A stretch of 9,940 nucleotides of DNA, from assembly GCA_046481785.1 (NCBI GenBank), contig JAWOJF010000400.1:1-9940 (forward strand), given 5' to 3'. The DNA comes from JAWOJF01 sp046481785 (GTDB lineage: Bacteria; Bacteroidota; Ignavibacteria; Ignavibacteriales; Ignavibacteriaceae). Below, piece by piece: positions 1 through 4,825 of the stretch. The notes beneath the pieces were generated by a model. It worked only from the letters and a program-made list of their open reading frames with translations. It made no database searches and was not told the DNA's origin. A program made the translations under genes and the position numbers. The first letter of the stretch is position 1, and the number at the start of each line of letters is the position of its first letter.

Positions 1-136
1 CAAAGATTCAAAGATTCAAAGATTCAAAGATTCAAAGATTCAAAGATTCAAAGATTCAAAGATTCAAAGATTCAAAGATTCAAAGATTCAAAGATTCAAA
101 GATTCAAAGATTCAAAGATTGAAAGATTCAAAAATT
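1..136. repeat. Octamer tandem repeat, 15 perfect copies of CAAAGATT plus two degenerate copies
   Basis: Positions 1-120 are exactly 15 head-to-tail copies of CAAAGATT. Two further units at 121-128 (GAAAGATT) and 129-136 (CAAAAATT) each differ by one base, so the array decays into the sequence that follows. It begins at the window edge and may be longer. The unit has no stop codon in any forward frame; three units encode a QRFKDSKI period. The reverse strand hits TGA in every frame. Eight is not a multiple of three, so a change in copy number would shift any reading frame passing through it and would also change the distance between upstream signals and the metalloprotease gene. It is not a CRISPR array because there are no spacers. 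Confidence 0.97.
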
Positions 137-1936
137 TTGAATATAAATATTAGCTTAAGTCATAACTTTACTATTAGTCGTAACTCGTCCGGTGCAGCCC
201 AGGCGGAAGGCATTACTCGTATAGGATTTATTCCGATTAGAATTAAGAGTAAGATTACGATTACAAGTTTATTACTGTTTTTGTTCATTATTAATACATT
301 AAGTGCACAGGAAAAAAATAGTGAATACCTGGATTCATTATATAACGCAATTGTATCATTAAGAGGTTCGGACAATGTAAAGTATAATTCACCATTAACA
401 GAGGAAACGGGAATTAAGTGTGCATTCTCTACATATGCCGATGTAAGAGCAAACTTTGAACAGTTTAATGAAATCCAAAAAGCAGCTATAGGCTCTTTTA
501 TTCAGAGGGTAGAGCGCCATACAAGTATAGTTTCTCCATCAGGACTTTTTAGAGTTCATTTCGATACAACCGGCACTAATACTCCCATTTATGAACCTTC
601 ATTATCACCATTAGAAAATGCTCAGTTAGTTGCAGATGCGCTTGATTCAGCATATAGTTTCGAAGTTAATCACCTTGGCTATCTTCCGCCGCCGGCAGAT
701 GACGGCAGCGGTGGCGATACCCGTATTGATTTATATATTGAGAACCAGGGGCGGGGTCTTTATGGTTATACTCAGCCGGAAAATGATCTTGGTAATAGAA
801 GATGGACAGCATACATGGTTATTGATGAAGAATATGGAACCGGGTACAGTACTCATGGCGAGGCTGCTATGCGGGCAACTGTAGCTCACGAATTGCATCA
901 TGTTATACAGGTAGGCAGTTATGTATATGAGGACCGGGACCAGTTTTTTATGGAATTAACTTCTACATCAATGGAGGAATTCGTATTTGATGATGTTAAT
1001 GATTATTATGCTTATATGCGCAATTATTTTAATAATACCTCCCGTGTTTTCTCCAGATTTTCCCAATCCAATGATGGATACGATTTGGCAATATGGAATA
1101 TATTTTTAGCAGATAGCTTCGGCATTGATATCATCAGGAGGCAGTGGGAACTGCTTCCGCAAATGAGAGCCCTTGATGCTATAAATACAAGTCTTGTAGA
1201 AAAAGGATCTTCCTTTTTTGAAATAATGAACCAGTTCGGTGTATGGTGTTACTTTACAAATTACCGCACTGTTCCCGGTCAGTATTTTGAAGAAGCCGAA
1301 AGTTATCCTGCCGTCAGATTTTCCATGGTTGATTTTAATCCGCCGTCAGCAACAGCAAACCTAAATTCTCCGCCGGCAGCAAATACATATATTAATTTTA
1401 TAAATGCCGAAACCACTACACCCGACAGTTTAACCGCCATTGTTACTAATACTGATTTCCGGGCAGCAATTGAAACTCCGGACTTAACTTTTCCTTTTGA
1501 GTATACTTTATTTAACTATGATGAGCCGGGAGCTGCAGCACTTACACGGGGATACTATTTTAAATCCCAGTCGGCATTTCCCGAATTCTGGTCAACTGCA
1601 GAAATGCTGGATAACCAGCTTATAAGAGGAGGACATTTTATTGAGGGAGTTGTGGACTATGTATTCCCTTCTCCATTTTATTACAGCAAAAATTCAACCA
1701 TATACATTCCCGCTAAATCAGATCCTTTTGCGGGGACTGATTTAAATATTTATTCTCCCAGCATGGACCTGGTTTATTCATCTGTAAAAAATGTTGAAAA
1801 AAAATATGGACAATCCTTAGTTCTATGGAATGCAAAAGACAACAACGGAAATAAACTTCCTTCGGGTGTATATATGTATGCTGTAAAAACAGGTGATGAA
1901 ACTTCAACAGGGAAAATTGTAATTTTTAATGACTAA
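119..1936 (+). CDS. Secreted HExxH zinc metalloprotease with C-terminal FlgD-Ig/Por-type sorting domain
   Basis: A putative extracellular zinc peptidase; substrate unknown. With numbering from the TTG at 119, residues about 41-63 form a signal peptide (basic RIKSK, hydrophobic core, then LSA before QEKN). The catalytic motif HELHH is at 257-261 (HExxH, ligands H257 and H261, catalytic E258). It is followed by FFMELTSTSMEEFVF at 276-290, whose acidic residues (E279, E286) are candidates for the third ligand. This pattern resembles the MXAN_6640-type putative metalloproteases. Residues about 511-605 resemble a FlgD-Ig-like outer-surface sorting domain (LWNAKDNNGNKLPSGVY, ending KIVIFND), suggesting type IX-like secretion. 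The start is doubtful: 119 is the first conventional start codon, but it lies in the repeat. The best signal-peptide start would be residue 42, an ATT at 242. The 3' end overlaps ccmA by 8 bp. Peptidase class is fairly sure; family name is less so. Confidence 0.78.
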   Translation: MKDSKILNINISLSHNFTISRNSSGAAQAEGITRIGFIPIRIKSKITITSLLLFLFIINTLSAQEKNSEYLDSLYNAIVSLRGSDNVKYNSPLTEETGIKCAFSTYADVRANFEQFNEIQKAAIGSFIQRVERHTSIVSPSGLFRVHFDTTGTNTPIYEPSLSPLENAQLVADALDSAYSFEVNHLGYLPPPADDGSGGDTRIDLYIENQGRGLYGYTQPENDLGNRRWTAYMVIDEEYGTGYSTHGEAAMRATVAHELHHVIQVGSYVYEDRDQFFMELTSTSMEEFVFDDVNDYYAYMRNYFNNTSRVFSRFSQSNDGYDLAIWNIFLADSFGIDIIRRQWELLPQMRALDAINTSLVEKGSSFFEIMNQFGVWCYFTNYRTVPGQYFEEAESYPAVRFSMVDFNPPSATANLNSPPAANTYINFINAETTTPDSLTAIVTNTDFRAAIETPDLTFPFEYTLFNYDEPGAAALTRGYYFKSQSAFPEFWSTAEMLDNQLIRGGHFIEGVVDYVFPSPFYYSKNSTIYIPAKSDPFAGTDLNIYSPSMDLVYSSVKNVEKKYGQSLVLWNAKDNNGNKLPSGVYMYAVKTGDETSTGKIVIFND

Positions 1937-2567
1937 ACACTATTCCATAGAAGTACAAGACCTGAACAAGACCTTTGGAAGAAGGCTTATATTTAATGGT
2001 ATTAATTTTAATATTAACGAAAGCGGCATAACGGGAATAACCGGGCCTAACGGTTCGGGCAAGTCTACCCTGGTAAAAATACTTGCCGGTTTAATTTCTC
2101 CTTCAGGCGGAAAAGTAATTCACAGTAACAGCAGTAAAGAGATCATTCCGGAAAAACTGCATAATTATATGGGTTTTGTTTCCCCCTACCTGGTGCTATA
2201 TGATGAATTTTCAGCTCAGGAGAACCTCCAACACTTTGCACATATAAGGGATGTTCAGTATAATAAGGATAGAATAAACAGTTTATTAGACCAGTTTCTT
2301 TTATATAACCGCAGAAATGATTTCGTAAAAACATATTCATCAGGAATGAAACAACGGCTGAAGTTTATCTTCGCCCTTATGCATTCCCCTCAGCTTATAA
2401 TTCTGGATGAACCTACTTCAAATCTTGATGAAGAGGGTAAAAATTCAGTTTATAAAATAATTGAAGAAGAAGGTAAAAAGGCCATAGTAATTGTGGCATC
2501 AAACGAAAAGAGTGATTTGCAGCTTTGTACCAATTTAATAAAGCTGGAAGAGTATAAAAACAGATAA
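1929..2567 (+). CDS. ccmA: Heme exporter ATP-binding protein CcmA
   Basis: ATPase subunit of the CcmAB complex, which uses ATP hydrolysis to release heme-loaded CcmE from CcmC; it sits on the cytoplasmic face of the membrane. It has 212 residues, near the usual CcmA length. Walker A GPNGSGKST is at 39-47, the ABC signature YSSGMKQRLKF at 136-146, and Walker B with the D-loop (LIILDEPTSNLDEEG) at 156-170. Two switch residues differ from the textbook pattern: the Q-loop region reads GFVSPYLVLYDE (82-93) with no Gln, and the H-loop reads IVIVASNEKS with Asn192 where His is expected. The ATG at 1929 lies inside the end of the metalloprotease gene, so translation is probably coupled. Identity as CcmA rather than a generic ABC ATPase rests mainly on the ccmBCDEF genes that follow. 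Confidence 0.88.
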   Translation: MTKHYSIEVQDLNKTFGRRLIFNGINFNINESGITGITGPNGSGKSTLVKILAGLISPSGGKVIHSNSSKEIIPEKLHNYMGFVSPYLVLYDEFSAQENLQHFAHIRDVQYNKDRINSLLDQFLLYNRRNDFVKTYSSGMKQRLKFIFALMHSPQLIILDEPTSNLDEEGKNSVYKIIEEEGKKAIVIVASNEKSDLQLCTNLIKLEEYKNR

Positions 2568-2678
2568 AAAAACTATATTTGTGTAACCAAAAGACCATTT
2601 GAACATCCAATTAAACCGGTAAAGAATGCAGTTATAACCTGAAGTTAAAACATCAGGGCATAAATACATTTAATACCA

Positions 2679-2684
2679 TATAAT
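2679..2684 (+). promoter_or_regulatory. Possible -10 element before ccmB
   Basis: The 137-bp gap between ccmA and ccmB holds a perfect TATAAT at 2679-2684, about 20 bases before the ccmB ATG. No convincing -35 hexamer is seen 16-18 bases upstream, and in AT-rich DNA such a match can arise by chance. A TANNTTTG match (TATATTTG, 2574-2581) is also present without a partner. The gap could let ccmB-F be transcribed separately from the metalloprotease-ccmA pair, but this is weak. Confidence 0.2.
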
Positions 2685-2704
2685 TAAGGGTAAAAGAAAA
2701 AAAG

Positions 2705-3370
2705 ATGACCTCAAAAGCTTACGCTTTATTTAAAAAAGATTTCAGCTCGGAAGTGAGAACGCGTTATGCTATAAATGCCCTTGTTATGTTTATAATTGTA
2801 GCAATAAGTGTAATTCTTTTTTCGATAGGAGATGAGCGTGTAACACCCTCATTAACAGGCGGACTTTTGTGGGTGGTTATTTTTTTCTCGGCAATGTCAG
2901 GTTTATCCCGGGCCTTTGTTTCCGAAGAAGAGCGCGGTACTTCCCTTACTCTTCAGCTTATTGCATCACCTGCAACAGTTTTTACAGGAAAGTTATTATT
3001 TAATGTAATCCTTGTCTTTATGATGAATATTGTAATAACATTGCTTTATTCGGCATTGTTTAATGAGTTTATTATAAGGAACTTTGTTCTTTTTCTGGCA
3101 ACATTTATACTGGGAAATATAGGGCTGGCTGTTTCCTGTACAATAATTGCGGCTATTATAGCAAAAGCCGGTGCTAAGGGAACTCTTTACCCTGTTTTAT
3201 CGTTTCCTATTTTATTACCGTTAATTTTAACATCTGTTAGATTAACACTTTTTGCAATTGATGGCACGACTATTGAAGAATCTATATTTGAATTGGCAAT
3301 TGTTGCCTGTTATGATGCTTTGATGATTTCCGCATCATATATGTTATTCGACTTTATCTGGAAAGATTAA
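2705..3370 (+). CDS. ccmB: Heme exporter membrane protein CcmB
   Basis: Membrane partner of CcmA; with it and CcmC it forms the complex that releases holo-CcmE. It has 221 residues, almost the same as the E. coli protein (about 220). Roughly six hydrophobic segments are visible, near 21-41, 50-70, 93-118, 127-152, 160-182 and 195-216. The N-terminus starts with a basic amphipathic stretch (ALFKKDFSSEVRTRYA), and the cytoplasmic loop FVSEEERGTSLTLQLIASP (71-89) is the typical CcmB region contacting the ATPase. The ATG follows an A-rich stretch without a clear Shine-Dalgarno sequence. It lies 137 bp after ccmA and 30 bp before ccmC on the same strand. Confidence 0.9.
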   Translation: MTSKAYALFKKDFSSEVRTRYAINALVMFIIVAISVILFSIGDERVTPSLTGGLLWVVIFFSAMSGLSRAFVSEEERGTSLTLQLIASPATVFTGKLLFNVILVFMMNIVITLLYSALFNEFIIRNFVLFLATFILGNIGLAVSCTIIAAIIAKAGAKGTLYPVLSFPILLPLILTSVRLTLFAIDGTTIEESIFELAIVACYDALMISASYMLFDFIWKD

Positions 3371-3400
3371 CAAATTTTAATAAAACTAAAGGTATAATTA

Positions 3401-4120
3401 ATGGCCTGGAAAATTTTCCTGTTTTTGCTGTTAAGTTTTGTATCGGTGGCGGGAATAGCATTTCCCATTGTAGAGAAACCATCTGCCTGGTATGAGTTTC
3501 CTATGATACCGGGTCTTGGCGAAAATGCAAAAATTATCTTTTTCCATGTACCTACTTCATGGCTTACTGTAATAGCGTTTTTAATGTCAACTATTTACGG
3601 CATTAAGTATTTACGCAAAAGAGATTTAGACGATGATGCAAAATCTTATGCTGCTGCCCAGTTGGGTATTATTTTTTGTATTCTTGCAACAGTAACCGGT
3701 GCAGTTTGGGCTAAGTTTGCATGGGGCGCATTCTGGAGCTGGGACCCCCGGCAGACAAGCGTTTTTGCTATACTGTTAATTTACGGTGCTTATTTTGCAC
3801 TCCGTTCTTCAATAGAATCGGAAGAAAAAAAAGCAACTCTTTCAGCAGTGTATTCATCAATAGCGTTTTTAACAGTCCCGTTTTTTATATTTATTATGCC
3901 AAGAATTATGACTGGACTGCATCCGGGCTCAGCAGATGATACAAATGCCGGCCCGGTTATAGATTTTCAAATGAACGTAAATATGAGGTTAATTTTCTTC
4001 CTGTCATTAGCAGGATTTACAATCCTATTTTTCTGGATGTGGAAGATTGGATATAAATCTATAATTTATAAAGACAAACTCAATAAACTTTTAACCAGTC
4101 CCGGCAGTACCGGGTCCTGA
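3401..4120 (+). CDS. ccmC: Heme-handling protein CcmC (WWD domain)
   Basis: Integral membrane protein that binds heme on the outer side of the membrane and attaches it to CcmE. It has 239 residues with about six membrane segments. The tryptophan-rich WWD motif is clear at 108-119 (WGAFWSWDPRQT). The two external heme-ligand histidines of the family are present: H49 in FFHVPTSW and H174 in TGLHPGS. The ATG is preceded by AAAGG (3388-3392). The last codons contain a small GC-rich inverted repeat (4100-4114). ccmD begins 13 bases after the stop. Identification is secure because CcmC differs from CcmF/CcsA relatives by its short length and this WWD variant. Confidence 0.96.
   Translation: MAWKIFLFLLLSFVSVAGIAFPIVEKPSAWYEFPMIPGLGENAKIIFFHVPTSWLTVIAFLMSTIYGIKYLRKRDLDDDAKSYAAAQLGIIFCILATVTGAVWAKFAWGAFWSWDPRQTSVFAILLIYGAYFALRSSIESEEKKATLSAVYSSIAFLTVPFFIFIMPRIMTGLHPGSADDTNAGPVIDFQMNVNMRLIFFLSLAGFTILFFWMWKIGYKSIIYKDKLNKLLTSPGSTGS
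4100..4114 (+). repeat. GC-rich inverted repeat at the ccmC 3' end
   Basis: CCCGG (4100-4104) and CCGGG (4110-4114) are separated by five bases (CAGTA). The arms sit in the last codons of ccmC, seven bases before the AGGAGG of ccmD. In mRNA this could form a short hairpin that affects ribosome access to ccmD or the 3' stability of an upstream segment. No T-run follows, so it is not a terminator. The role is inferred only. Confidence 0.35.
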
Positions 4121-4133
4121 CAGGAGGAATAAC

Positions 4134-4295
4134 TTGGAAGGCATATACGAGTTCCTTGAAAACAATTCAATATACATTGTAATGATTATTGTTCTTATTG
4201 TATGGGCAGGAATATTTTTCTTTATGCTCAACCTTGATAAGAGAATTAAAAGTGTAGAAAAAGAAATAAACGGAGATAAAAAAGATGAGAAGTAA
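4134..4295 (+). CDS. ccmD: Small heme-exporter accessory protein CcmD, TTG start
   Basis: A 53-residue single-pass membrane protein between ccmC and ccmE, the standard place for ccmD. CcmD stabilises the CcmC-CcmE heme complex and is needed for holo-CcmE release. The protein starts MEGIYEFLENNSIYIVMIIV, with one hydrophobic helix at about 13-33, followed by a highly charged tail (LDKRIKSVEKEINGDKKDEK), as in the family. The TTG start at 4134 is chosen because a perfect AGGAGG (4122-4127) lies six bases before it, the strongest ribosome binding site in the window. Its end overlaps ccmE by 11 bp in another frame, so coupling is likely. It is easily missed because of its size and TTG start. Confidence 0.88.
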   Translation: MEGIYEFLENNSIYIVMIIVLIVWAGIFFFMLNLDKRIKSVEKEINGDKKDEK

Positions 4296-4686
4296 ATATA
4301 TATTCGGTGCTGTTATTGTTACCATATTCCTTGGACTAATGGTATATCTTTTTACACAGAGCAATATACAGTATGAAGAGGATTTTGCGAAAATAAAAAC
4401 CAGTGATAAAACTTTTAAAGCAACCGGCGCATGGGTTAAAAATAAAAATTACCATATAGACAAAGAAAAAAGAACTTTTTCTTTTGTAATGGCTGATGCA
4501 AAAGGTGTTGAACTGCCTGTAGTTTTTGACGGTACTATTCCAAATAATTTTGAAACAGCTACAAGTGTAGTTGTAACAGGACAGTATAAGGATGGGTATT
4601 TCCATGCGAAAGATATCCTTACAAAATGTCCAAGCAAGTATGAAGAAGAATACAAAGAAGAAAAAATAAATGCCTCAGGGATCTGA
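4285..4686 (+). CDS. ccmE: Cytochrome c maturation heme chaperone CcmE, Cys (CxxxY) variant
   Basis: Periplasm-facing heme chaperone that carries heme from CcmC to CcmF. It has 133 residues: an N-terminal anchor helix at 6-24, then a small beta-barrel (OB-fold) domain at about 40-113 with typical motifs (FVMADAKGVELPVVFDG at 67-83; VVVTGQYKDGYFHAKDIL at 95-112). The heme-binding site in classical CcmE is His in HxxxY; here it reads CPSKY, with Cys115 and Tyr119. This is the CxxxY form known from archaea and some sulfate-reducing bacteria whose Ccm clusters lack CcmH. A short charged tail ends the protein. The ATG is preceded by GGAG (4272-4275) and lies inside the end of ccmD. Confidence 0.95.
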   Translation: MRSKYIFGAVIVTIFLGLMVYLFTQSNIQYEEDFAKIKTSDKTFKATGAWVKNKNYHIDKEKRTFSFVMADAKGVELPVVFDGTIPNNFETATSVVVTGQYKDGYFHAKDILTKCPSKYEEEYKEEKINASGI

Positions 4687-4712
4687 GAAGGGGCATAGCA
4701 CACAGAGGCGAA

Positions 4713-4748
4713 ATGATTGCTGAAATAATGTGGCTGTGCATAGTATAA
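4713..4748 (+). other. Possible 11-codon leader micro-ORF before ccmF
   Basis: In the 139-bp gap between ccmE and ccmF an ATG at 4713, preceded by GAGG (4705-4708), opens the peptide MIAEIMWLCIV and stops at 4746. The first residues resemble the usual MIAEIG start of many CcmF proteins, but the frame stops at once, and the real ccmF starts at 4826. It may be a leader peptide, a remnant, or chance. Confidence 0.2.
4717..4746 (+). promoter_or_regulatory. Weak candidate promoter before ccmF
   Basis: TTGCTG (4717-4722) and TAGTAT (4741-4746) are separated by 18 bases, a partial match to a sigma-70 promoter about 80 bases upstream of ccmF. It would overlap the micro-ORF. The match is poor, and ccmF may simply be read from the upstream operon. 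Confidence 0.15.
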
Positions 4749-4772
4749 AAATATTTTAAGGCTAATTTAAAA

Positions 4773-4802
4773 CTCTATGCTCTCAATCATAATAGAGAGA
4801 GC
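4773..4802 (+). repeat. Inverted repeat directly upstream of the ccmF ribosome binding site
   Basis: GCTCTC (4779-4784) pairs with GAGAGC (4797-4802) around a 12-base loop. A second, mutually exclusive pairing is CTCTAT (4773-4778) with ATAGAG (4792-4797). The hairpin ends about 12 bases before the AAGGA (4815-4819) that serves ccmF. Two alternative stems just before a ribosome binding site could tune translation, but conservation is unknown. Confidence 0.35.
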
Positions 4803-4825
4803 GTAAGAACAAAAAAGGAATACAA

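Noticed and set aside
1..136. Repeat array read as a CRISPR
   Set aside because: The octamers are directly adjacent with no spacers, and no cas gene is in the window.
137..241. Possible RNA gene or mobile-element end between the repeat and the protease signal peptide, prompted by its locally higher GC (about 189-215)
   Set aside because: No cloverleaf, no terminal inverted repeat and no target duplication could be made out.
160..375. Minus-strand open frame of 71 codons opposite the metalloprotease 5' end
   Set aside because: It lies antisense to the signal-peptide coding region; its hydrophobic stretch is the mirror of that AT-rich segment, and no ribosome binding site or family pattern is seen.
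4336..4703. Minus-strand open frames opposite ccmE
   Set aside because: They are antisense to a confident ccmE, overlap each other in different frames and show no domain pattern.
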